Positions 1 to 6,360 of a stretch of DNA of 11,117 nucleotides are shown here, piece by piece. Both the position numbers and the translations under genes were made by a program. The notes beneath the pieces were generated by a model that had not been told where the DNA came from, did not search any database, and saw only the letters and a list, made by a program, of their open reading frames with translations. The stretch covers positions 13,759-24,875 of the forward strand of contig JAGRMP010000411.1 in the NCBI GenBank assembly GCA_020441225.1. Reading direction: 5' to 3'. This DNA is from Maritimibacter sp. (GTDB lineage Bacteria > Pseudomonadota > Alphaproteobacteria > Rhodobacterales > Rhodobacteraceae). The first letter of the stretch is position 1. Every line of letters begins with the position of its first letter.

Positions 1-1256
1 CGCGCCCGGTTTCGCTCTACGCCCTGACCATCGCGCAATCGGGTGAACGGAAGTCGAGTTGCGATGCGCCGTTAATGGCCGCGCTTCGAGATCATGAGCG
101 CGAGCAAGCGGACGCCCAGCGCGTCGAAATGGAGAGTTGGCGCAACCGACACGCGCTTTGGAAAGGCGACCGGGACAAGATCCTTGGCGAGGCGAAAAAG
201 GGGAAGGGCGAAAAGCGTACTGCCGCTGAAGCCGATCTGAACGCCTTGGGGCCGGAACCCATCGCGCCCGTATCTCCTGACCGCACAGTGACGGAACCGA
301 CCTTCGAGGGGCTGACTCGCAAATTCTTCGAAGGGCACCCCAGCCTCGGCATATTCTCCGATGAAGGCGGGCAATTCCTGGGCGGGCACGCCATGAACAG
401 CGACAATCGGCAAAAGACGCTCGCCGCGTTGAACGACCTTTGGCAGGGCAATCCGATCCGGCGCACCCGGCAAGGCGAAGTATCGTTTACGCTCTTCCAG
501 CGACGACTGGCGGTGCATCTCATGGCGCAACCCGGCGTTGCGCGTGATTTCATGGCCGACCCCAAGGCACACGACACGGGTTTCCTGGCCCGGTTCCTGA
601 TCTGCGAACCGCCCAGCGCCATCGGCACACGGTTCTTCAACGAGTCCCGGCAGAACCCGGAGGCCCTTGGCCGATTCGGCGCGCGGTTGCGCACAATCCT
701 GGAAACCGCCCTGCCAATGGACCCGGAAACCCGCGCGCTGTCGCCCCGTACCCTGCCACTCGCCCCCGAGGCGCGAAGTCTGTTGGTGCAATTCCATGAC
801 GTGATCGAAGCCCAGATGCCCCCCGGCGGCGACCTCGACCATGTGACCGGCACCGCCTCGAAGGCAGCGGAACAGGCCGCGCGGATCGCGGGCGTGCTGA
901 CACTCTGGCGCGATTTGGACGCACCGCACGTGTCGGCGCGGGATATGGCGGACGGTATCACGCTGGCGCAATTCTACCTAGGCGAGGCCGCGCGGCTGGC
1001 CGATGCGGCAACGATTTCAGCAGAAACCGAGCGAGCTGAACGGTTGCGGAAATGGTTGGTCGAAAGATGGGAACACCCTGAGATCACCCTAAGGGAGGCG
1101 CAACGCCTCGTCCCGGTCCGCGCTCTTCGCGAAAACGCGAAGCTGCGAGCTGCAATCGTGCTACTCGAAAGAACCGGCTGGTTGGTGAAACTGGACCCGG
1201 GCACCATCATTCGAGGCGCGGCCTGCGCTGATGCCTGGCGCATTGTCCTGGGGTAG
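1..1256 (+). CDS. DUF3987 (YfjI-like) protein, 5' end missing
   Basis: The reading frame is open from base 3 and already conserved there: codons at 39-56 encode SGERKS, a P-loop-like segment typical of DUF3987, preceded by SLYALTIAQ. The first internal ATG (75) is therefore not the start, and the gene begins outside the window. Further family-like stretches are a Lys/Arg-rich helical segment, HPSLGIFSDEGGQFLGG (about 337-387), a GFLARFLICEP segment near 583-612, and a C-terminal winged-helix-like tail containing REAQRLVP and ERTGWLVKL. DUF3987 proteins occur in integrated islands and satellites next to primase/helicase functions and are thought to act in element replication; the exact biochemical role is not established. 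It is followed after 5 bp by the next ORF, suggesting co-transcription. Confidence 0.88.
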   Translation, partial: RPVSLYALTIAQSGERKSSCDAPLMAALRDHEREQADAQRVEMESWRNRHALWKGDRDKILGEAKKGKGEKRTAAEADLNALGPEPIAPVSPDRTVTEPTFEGLTRKFFEGHPSLGIFSDEGGQFLGGHAMNSDNRQKTLAALNDLWQGNPIRRTRQGEVSFTLFQRRLAVHLMAQPGVARDFMADPKAHDTGFLARFLICEPPSAIGTRFFNESRQNPEALGRFGARLRTILETALPMDPETRALSPRTLPLAPEARSLLVQFHDVIEAQMPPGGDLDHVTGTASKAAEQAARIAGVLTLWRDLDAPHVSARDMADGITLAQFYLGEAARLADAATISAETERAERLRKWLVERWEHPEITLREAQRLVPVRALRENAKLRAAIVLLERTGWLVKLDPGTIIRGAACADAWRIVLG

Positions 1257-1261
1257 CGACG

Positions 1262-1549
1262 ATGTGGTTTGACGCGAATGCTGCGCTGTCCAAACTGGTC
1301 GGGCACCGGGCGGAGGCCCCCAATCCGTCCGGCACGACGGGCAAACAAGATCGCGCGACGGCACCGTGTGCCGGTGTCGCACATGTCGCACGTGTCGCAC
1401 GCGGCCCAACCCCGAACTCCGAAGCTGATGTAAAGTCACGCGCGGGATGTGTTGTGTTCCTCGAAGACTGGCGCACGCCGTCCCGGCGGGGTTTTTCTGG
1501 GCGTTCAAGGGAAGCCACAACGCAGGGGTTAAATCATGAAGATGCCTGA
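1262..1549 (+). CDS. Small hypothetical protein (95 aa) after DUF3987
   Basis: An ATG lies 5 bp after the DUF3987 stop, with a GGGG tract about 8 nt upstream as a plausible ribosome-binding site, so translation could be coupled. The N-terminus MWFDANAALSKLVGHRAE looks like an ordinary protein; the middle is Ala/Pro/Val-rich and contains VAHVARVARG, encoded by three tandem 9-nt units (1375-1401). The last third (from about 1440) is doubtful. It is Arg/Ser-rich, contains a terminator-like stem plus T-run (1476-1496), and another frame over the same bases looks at least as good. No function can be assigned. The true 3' end may differ if there is a frameshift, or the 3' part may be regulatory DNA rather than coding. 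Confidence 0.5.
   Translation: MWFDANAALSKLVGHRAEAPNPSGTTGKQDRATAPCAGVAHVARVARGPTPNSEADVKSRAGCVVFLEDWRTPSRRGFSGRSREATTQGLNHEDA
1476..1496 (+). terminator. Terminator-like stem with T5 inside small ORF
   Basis: CGCCG (1476-1480), a TCC loop and CGGCG (1484-1488) form a 5-bp GC stem, followed by GGG and TTTTT (1492-1496). The layout resembles an intrinsic terminator or attenuator, but it falls within the preceding ORF. The stem is short and three bases separate it from the T-run, so its strength is uncertain. Confidence 0.3.
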
Positions 1550-1613
1550 ACGCCAATCACTTGACCCGTCTTTGGGTGGCCGGAACCGGAGTGAGAGACG
1601 TGCCCGGACCTGA
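1536..1613 (+). CDS. Possible 25-aa leader peptide
   Basis: The ATG at 1536 is preceded by AGGGG at a 7-nt spacing, the best ribosome-binding site in this part of the island. The frame encodes MKMPERQSLDPSLGGRNRSE followed by a few more residues (RRART) and stops at TGA 1611-1613. It overlaps the 3' end of the upstream ORF and the start region of the zinc-binding gene, so it could couple translation through the cassette. A second frame, 1447-1539, ends exactly on this ATG as ATGA. It is basic, Arg/Ser-rich and matches no domain I recognise. Chance occurrence remains possible. Confidence 0.28.
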   Translation: MKMPERQSLDPSLGGRNRSERRART

Positions 1614-1869
1614 CCCCGACGCACTTTGGATCGAAGGAGACGCAGATCGCCCGACCGTCTCCTTCCAAGCCTACTTCTGGACCGGCAACCACGGAAACCG
1701 GCGCACCCGCGCGATTGCGATTCTGCGCCGCCTCAGGCGGGGCGATTGGTCCTGCCGATGGTGCGGTGATCCTTTGCCCGACTGGCGACGGGCCGACGCA
1801 CGCTATTGCTGCGAAGGGTGCAGGAAACGCGCGGCCCGACGGCGGCGACGCATGGCGATCAAGCCATGA
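1600..1869 (+). CDS. Cys-rich, Arg-rich putative zinc-binding protein
   Basis: This is an 89-aa product if started at GTG 1600, which has GGAG 8 nt upstream. The frame is also open to TTG 1561 and GTG 1591, so the start is uncertain. The C-terminal half carries a cysteine cluster C52-X2-C55-X14-CC(70,71)-X2-C74, followed directly by a run of arginines. This suggests a small zinc ribbon with a nucleic-acid-binding basic tail. The segment RRLRRGDWSCRWCGDP leads into the cluster. The stop TGA overlaps the ATG of the next gene (ATGA at 1866-1869), indicating an operon and translational coupling. No enzymatic motif is seen. It may be a regulator or an accessory factor of the island; the family name is unknown to me. 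Confidence 0.65.
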   Translation: MPGPDPDALWIEGDADRPTVSFQAYFWTGNHGNRRTRAIAILRRLRRGDWSCRWCGDPLPDWRRADARYCCEGCRKRAARRRRRMAIKP

Positions 1870-2342
1870 CCGGCGCGGAACTCAGGGCCTTGCGCAAGCA
1901 ACGCGGCCTGTCGCGTCGCAGCCTCGCACGTCTGGCCGGGGTACACCCGGACACGGTGCGCTATTGGGAACGCAAGGCATTCGTGGACCTTCGCGGTTGG
2001 GCACCTGACAAGCTCCTGAAGGCAATGGATCTGAGTGAACTCTCGTTCCGCAACGTGTATCCGGGGCCACGTTTTGAGGGGGGTATTTTCCGGACTAGTA
2101 CGCGCGCGTGGGATGGGGTGTTAGGCCTTACGGAAAAATACTCGGTCACCATGCGAGGCGCGAAGACCTGCGGCGCATTGACCCGCAAGGGCACCCCCTG
2201 CCGGGCGAAGCCATTGCCGGGGAAGGCCCGGTGCAAGTTTCACGGTGGACTATCGACCGGGGCCAGAACACCCGAGGGGATCGAACGCATCCGCGAAGCG
2301 CAACGGCGGCGCTGGGCGAAGTGGCGGGCCGACAATCCCTAG
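1866..2342 (+). CDS. XRE-type HTH protein with C-terminal HGG/STG module
   Basis: The 158-aa product starts at the ATG that overlaps the previous stop; a longer frame from 1806 only reads back through that gene. Residues 1-37 form a classic helix-turn-helix: LRALRKQRGLSRRSLARLAG, then VHPDTVRYWERK. After a linker without clear homology (about 40-95) comes C102-X9-C112-X10-C123-X2-H126, running into HGGLSTG (126-132) and ARTPEGIERI. That Cys/His plus HGG-STG-T-EG signature is recurrent in small proteins of phages and islands and is often seen as a stand-alone protein. Internal Met96 (2151) would give such a stand-alone form. It probably binds DNA and regulates the island; the role of the C-terminal module is not known. 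Confidence 0.8.
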   Translation: MTGAELRALRKQRGLSRRSLARLAGVHPDTVRYWERKAFVDLRGWAPDKLLKAMDLSELSFRNVYPGPRFEGGIFRTSTRAWDGVLGLTEKYSVTMRGAKTCGALTRKGTPCRAKPLPGKARCKFHGGLSTGARTPEGIERIREAQRRRWAKWRADNP

Positions 2343-2474
2343 ACACGGCAGGGTTGTTCCTGTCCTATGTCTTCGAAAAAGTCGGACCGTGCGCCAACCC
2401 CAACCGCAAGGGCGGGCTAATTACGAAGTGGCAAGCTCCGATGAAAAGCACTTGTTAGAGGCATTGGCCCGAGT

Positions 2475-5390
2475 TTGACACCGCAGGAATTCATCGAGAA
2501 ATGGAAGTCGTCCAAGCTGAAGGAAAGCGCGGGCGCACAATCGCATTTCAACGACCTTTGCCGCCTTCTCGGAATCAAAGACCCGTCCACAGCGGACCCG
2601 AAAGGCGAGTGGTTCACTTTCGAAAAAGGCGCATCGAAGACTTCGGGTGGCAATGGCTGGGCTGACGTCTGGCGCAAGGATTGCTTTGCCTGGGAGTACA
2701 AGGGCAAGCGCAAGAACCTGGACGCCGCCTTTGACCAGCTCCTGCGCTACTCAATCGCGCTCGACCACCCGCCGCTCCTGATCGTGTCGGACATGGACCA
2801 GATCCGCATCCACACGAACTGGACCAACACGGTTCAACAAGTTCACACGATCACGCTGGATGATCTGATGGACGGCGCGAAGCGCGAAATCCTACACAAC
2901 GCCTTCCTGCACCCCGAGCGTCTGAAGCCCACGAAGACCCGGCAGGTTCTGACCGAAGACGCCGCGAAACGGTTCTCGACCATCGCCCAGCGCCTGCGCG
3001 ACCGGGGGCACGACGGGCACACGGTGGCGCATTTCGTCAACCGGCTGGTGTTCTGCATGTTCGCGGAAGACGTAGGGCTTCTGCCCGACAAGATGTTCGA
3101 GAAGATGCTTGGGCATTCGCTCGCGCACCCCGAGGAATTCAAGGAGAACGCACAGACCCTGTTCGCCGCAATGAAATCCGGCGGCAAGGTCGATTTCCAA
3201 CGCATCGAATGGTTCAACGGCGGGCTGTTTGACGACGACACATCCCTTCCCCTGGAACGCGGCGATGTGGCCGAGCTTCAGGCCGCCGCCGCTCTCGACT
3301 GGTCCGACATCGACCCGTCCATTCTCGGCACCCTGTTCGAACGCGGGCTGGACCCGGAGAAACGGAGTCAGCTCGGCGCGCACTACACCGACCGCGACAA
3401 AATCATGCAGATTGTCGAACCGGTCATCGTGCGGCCCCTGCTGGCGGAATGGGATGGCGTGAAAGCCGAGATAGAAATCGCGCTCGGCAAGGCGGAAGAC
3501 GCCAAATCGAAATCGGCCCGGACCAAGGCCGCGAAAGAGGCCGAACGCCTTCACACCACGTTCCTGGAGCGCCTGAAAACCTTCCGGGTGCTCGACCCGG
3601 CCTGCGGCTCGGGCAACTTCCTCTATCTGGCACTCCTGTCGTTGAAGGACATCGAACACCGGGTGAACCTCGAAGCCGAGGCGCTGGGCCTGCCGCGCGG
3701 CTTCCCCACGGTCGGGCCGGAATGCGTCAAGGGGATCGAGCTGAACCCCTACGCCGCCGAACTGGCGCGGGTGTCGGTCTGGATCGGTGAAATCCAGTGG
3801 ATGCGGCGCAACGGCTTCGAGGCCGCGAAGAACCCGATTCTGCGCTCGTTGGGGACCATCGAGAACCGGGATGCAATTCTGAACGCCGACGGTACCGAAA
3901 CGAAATGGCCCGAGGTGGACGCAATTGTCGGCAACCCCCCCTTTCTCGGTGCAAAATTGATGAAGCGCTCGCTTGGCATTTCTGAGACCGAAGCCATTCG
4001 CGCGGCATTCGACGGGCGTTTGCCGGGCTTCACCGATCTTGTCTGCTACTGGTTCGAGAAGGGCCGGGCGCAGATCGTCGAAGGGCGCGCGAAGCGCGTC
4101 GGGCTGGTCGCGACAAACTCGATTGCGAAGAATACCAACCTCCCCGTAATGCGCCGCATCGTGTCTGACCTCACGATCTTTGCGGCTTGGTCGGACGAAC
4201 CGTGGGTGGTCGAAGGCGCGGCGGTACGGGTTGCCATTGTCTGCTTTTGTGCGCCCAATCTTGCGGCCGGTGCAGCCCTTTTGAACGGGGTGCCGGTTCT
4301 TTCCATCAACCCGAACCTGACCACCGGCACCGATTTGAGCGCAGCCCTTCCGGTGGCGGAAAACCGGGGCCGGAGCATGCTTGGCATCCAGAAAAGCGGT
4401 CCGTTCGACGTTTATGGAGAGACCGCGCGCCGGTGGCTGCAACTGCCTGCGAACCCGAACGGCCTCGGAAATGCACGAGTGCTGCGTCCGTATTGGAACG
4501 GGGACGATCTGACCGCGAGACCAAGGGACGTTTGGTTCATCGACCTGCCGCGCAGCGCGAGCGAGGCGCATGCCGCGCTTTGGGAAGCCCCATTCCTCCA
4601 TCTTCAATCTGCGCCCTATGACGCCAACGACCCTGATAGCCTGTCTTTGAAGCAGGAGCGCCAAACCGCCCGTGACGACCACGCGCGAGACCGCTGGTGG
4701 GAACCCTATTGGCCGCGCCCCGAAATGCGCCGATCCATCGAGGCGATACCCCGCTACATCGTGACGCCGGAAACCGCCCAATACAGGCTGTTTGTGTGGC
4801 TCTCCTACCCGACGCTGCCCGACAAGAACCTCATTGTCATTCCACGCGACGACGACACGACATTTGGCATCCTGCATTCTACGTTTCATGAGCGCTGGGC
4901 GCTGAACATCGGAAGTTCCTTGGAAGACCGTCCCCGCTATACGTCCTCAACGACCTTCGAAACCTTCCCCTTCCCCGAAGGCCTCACCCCCGACACCCCG
5001 TCCGCCGACTACGCCGACGACCCCCGCGCGCAATCCATCGCCGCCGCCGCCGCCCGCCTCAACGAATTGCGCGAGGTCTGGTTGAACCCACCCGACCTTG
5101 TCACCCGCGTGCCCGAGGTGGTGCCCGGCTACCCCGACCGCATCCTGCCGAAAGACGACAAGGCGGCGAAGGAACTCAAGAAGCGCACCCTGACCAACCT
5201 CTACAACGCCCGCCCCGCCTGGCTCGACCACGCCCACCGCGCCCTGGACGAAGCCGTTGCCGACGCCTACGGCTGGGGCGACGACTGGCGCGCCGGTGTC
5301 CTCACCGACGACGAAATCCTCTCCCGCCTGTTCCGGCTCAATCAGGAGCGGGCGGCGCGGCAAAATGCAAAAAACAATGCTGACCTTTGA
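2475..5390 (+). CDS. MmeI-like Type IIL restriction-modification enzyme
   Basis: This 971-aa protein is predicted to both cut and methylate DNA at one recognition sequence. It starts at TTG 2475, because an in-frame stop lies at 2442-2444 and MTPQEFIEKW matches the family N-terminus; the ribosome-binding site is weak. The N-terminal nuclease region has D64-X9-E74-X-K76, the D-X9-EXK arrangement known for MmeI. A helical spacer follows, including LGTLFERGLDPEKRSQLGAH and YTDRDKIM. The gamma-class adenine methyltransferase core has motif I DPACGSGNFL (374-383) and motif IV NPPF (487-490). The target-recognition region (about 620-860) and C-terminal helical domain follow. Length is slightly above MmeI (919 aa). 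All key residues are present. Base composition changes within the gene, consistent with module exchange. It lies alone 132 bp after the cassette and is likely the defence cargo. Its DNA specificity cannot be read from sequence alone. Confidence 0.93.
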   Translation: MTPQEFIEKWKSSKLKESAGAQSHFNDLCRLLGIKDPSTADPKGEWFTFEKGASKTSGGNGWADVWRKDCFAWEYKGKRKNLDAAFDQLLRYSIALDHPPLLIVSDMDQIRIHTNWTNTVQQVHTITLDDLMDGAKREILHNAFLHPERLKPTKTRQVLTEDAAKRFSTIAQRLRDRGHDGHTVAHFVNRLVFCMFAEDVGLLPDKMFEKMLGHSLAHPEEFKENAQTLFAAMKSGGKVDFQRIEWFNGGLFDDDTSLPLERGDVAELQAAAALDWSDIDPSILGTLFERGLDPEKRSQLGAHYTDRDKIMQIVEPVIVRPLLAEWDGVKAEIEIALGKAEDAKSKSARTKAAKEAERLHTTFLERLKTFRVLDPACGSGNFLYLALLSLKDIEHRVNLEAEALGLPRGFPTVGPECVKGIELNPYAAELARVSVWIGEIQWMRRNGFEAAKNPILRSLGTIENRDAILNADGTETKWPEVDAIVGNPPFLGAKLMKRSLGISETEAIRAAFDGRLPGFTDLVCYWFEKGRAQIVEGRAKRVGLVATNSIAKNTNLPVMRRIVSDLTIFAAWSDEPWVVEGAAVRVAIVCFCAPNLAAGAALLNGVPVLSINPNLTTGTDLSAALPVAENRGRSMLGIQKSGPFDVYGETARRWLQLPANPNGLGNARVLRPYWNGDDLTARPRDVWFIDLPRSASEAHAALWEAPFLHLQSAPYDANDPDSLSLKQERQTARDDHARDRWWEPYWPRPEMRRSIEAIPRYIVTPETAQYRLFVWLSYPTLPDKNLIVIPRDDDTTFGILHSTFHERWALNIGSSLEDRPRYTSSTTFETFPFPEGLTPDTPSADYADDPRAQSIAAAAARLNELREVWLNPPDLVTRVPEVVPGYPDRILPKDDKAAKELKKRTLTNLYNARPAWLDHAHRALDEAVADAYGWGDDWRAGVLTDDEILSRLFRLNQERAARQNAKNNADL

Positions 5391-5412
5391 TGTTGGCCCC
5401 GTGGGGCCAACA
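5391..5412. terminator. Bidirectional hairpin between convergent genes
   Basis: TGTTGGCCCC (5391-5400) and GGGGCCAACA (5403-5412) are perfect inverted copies separated by GT, giving about 9 bp with a 4-nt loop. It begins at the base after the restriction-modification stop codon and lies 10 bp from the stop of the convergent BRO gene. There is no T-run immediately on either side (the T6 on the minus strand is about 15 nt away), so it may act as a mixed or mRNA 3'-end stabilising structure rather than a textbook intrinsic terminator. Confidence 0.6.
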
Positions 5413-5422
5413 AGGATGTGAA

Positions 5423-6178
5423 CTAAGCCGCACTGCGCCGCGGCAAGAGCTTGGGAAGGTGCGGAAGCGCTGCCGGATCGCGGGTGTTGAAGTAGCGTTC
5501 CGCATGCTCTGGAATCCAGACATCATCCACGAACTCGATGTAAAGGGGCAACATGTCCCGTGGATACTGGCGGGCCTCGCCTTCCCATTCTTCTGTTTTA
5601 TGGGTGTAGAACGAATGCCGATACGCCTGTTCCGGGTAATGCAGCCGAAGCCAATCTGCGAATAGCCGCCCGACGCTGACGTCCGGCCGGTTTTGAGACC
5701 CGTTCGGAGCACGATCTGCCATGATGTGACCCACCATCTCCAACCTGCCCCAGAGCCGTACGACAAGCTCAGATATGACCGAGAAATGGCCGGGTTCAAC
5801 GCTATCCCAGTTCTCGTTGTAGCGCCGGATGAAAGCGGGGACGCGACCACCGTAGCTGCCAGTTTTCCGGATCGAAGGAAGGACCTCGGAGGTGATCCAT
5901 TTCTTGAACCTTTTCGCCTCCGGCTTTCGGCTCGATAGGATCAGGCTATAGAGTCCAGACTCGTTAATGATTGTCGTGCGCTGAGTCCGGCCGATGGTGT
6001 CGGTAATACCGATACCATCCTTTTCGTCGTCATCCAGCCTTCTTGCTGCGTCAGCTCTGTTGGCAATTCCGAGCTTTTTGGCTACCTCGGCGAGTACGAA
6101 CCACGGTTCTCCGTTGCGGTCGATCACTCGGAAGTCGGTTTCGTCTTCGTACTGGAAGACCTGCATCGCATGTTGCAC
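5423..6178 (-). CDS. BRO-N family antirepressor-like protein
   Basis: The predicted 251-aa protein starts at GTG 6178, which has AAGGAGG about 10 nt upstream. ATG 6166 (MQVFQYEDE) is the alternative but lacks a close ribosome-binding site. Residues about 8-110 form a BRO-N domain: VIDRNGEPWFVLAEVAKKLG, the RLDDDEK segment, NESGLYSLILSSRKPEAKRF and KKWITSEVLPSIRKTGSYGG. BRO-N domains bind DNA and in phages occur in antirepressors. The C-terminal half (about 111-251) is a separate, unrecognised region rich in aromatic and acidic residues, with HSFYTHKTEEWEGEARQYP and IEFVDDVWIPEHAERYF. It is convergent with the restriction-modification gene and nearest to the tRNA. It may control lysogeny-like functions of the island; a direct link to the restriction enzyme is not shown. 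Confidence 0.88.
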   Translation of the reverse strand: MQHAMQVFQYEDETDFRVIDRNGEPWFVLAEVAKKLGIANRADAARRLDDDEKDGIGITDTIGRTQRTTIINESGLYSLILSSRKPEAKRFKKWITSEVLPSIRKTGSYGGRVPAFIRRYNENWDSVEPGHFSVISELVVRLWGRLEMVGHIMADRAPNGSQNRPDVSVGRLFADWLRLHYPEQAYRHSFYTHKTEEWEGEARQYPRDMLPLYIEFVDDVWIPEHAERYFNTRDPAALPHLPKLLPRRSAA

Positions 6179-6185
6179 AGTATTA

Positions 6186-6200
6186 GCCCCTCCTTGGGGC
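6186..6200 (-). promoter_or_regulatory. Hairpin holding the BRO ribosome-binding site
   Basis: On the minus strand GCCCC-AAGGA-GGGGC forms a 5-bp GC stem with the purine-rich AAGGA in its loop, while the rest of the Shine-Dalgarno (GGGG) is in the stem. It precedes GTG 6178 by 7 nt. The overlap suggests control of translation initiation by RNA structure, but no experimental support can be seen from sequence. Confidence 0.35.
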
Positions 6201-6318
6201 GCTGCGCCGCAGCATGTCGCCTTGACCTCCCGTGCGAACACGGGCATCCTGACAGTGGGAGGACGCGCTACGGCGCTGATCGAAGTTTCCCACGGCTCGG
6301 GGCAATCTGTGGTGGAGA

Positions 6319-6360
6319 CCCCCGAGCCTACCCACTTAATCTGGTACAATATCTCGGGGG
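6319..6360. repeat. 8-bp inverted repeat, 26-nt spacer
   Basis: CCCCCGAG (6319-6326) and CTCGGGGG (6353-6360) are perfect inverted copies. The spacer holds TGGTACAAT, resembling an extended -10 box on the plus strand. It could be a protein-binding site or a recombinase/excisionase arm site near the end of the island; neither can be decided from sequence. Confidence 0.4.

Noticed and set aside
75..77. ATG at 75 as the start of the DUF3987 gene
   Set aside because: The frame is open and conserved upstream to the window edge, including the P-loop-like SGERKS at 39-56.
72..971. Two long minus-strand frames opposite the DUF3987 gene
   Set aside because: The plus strand encodes conserved DUF3987 segments over the same bases; the minus products have no recognisable domains.
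2892..4889. 665-codon open frame on the minus strand
   Set aside because: It lies wholly antisense to the restriction-modification gene, whose frame carries recognisable catalytic motifs. The minus translation is low-complexity and Arg/Gly/Val-rich, as expected from the complement of GC-rich codons.
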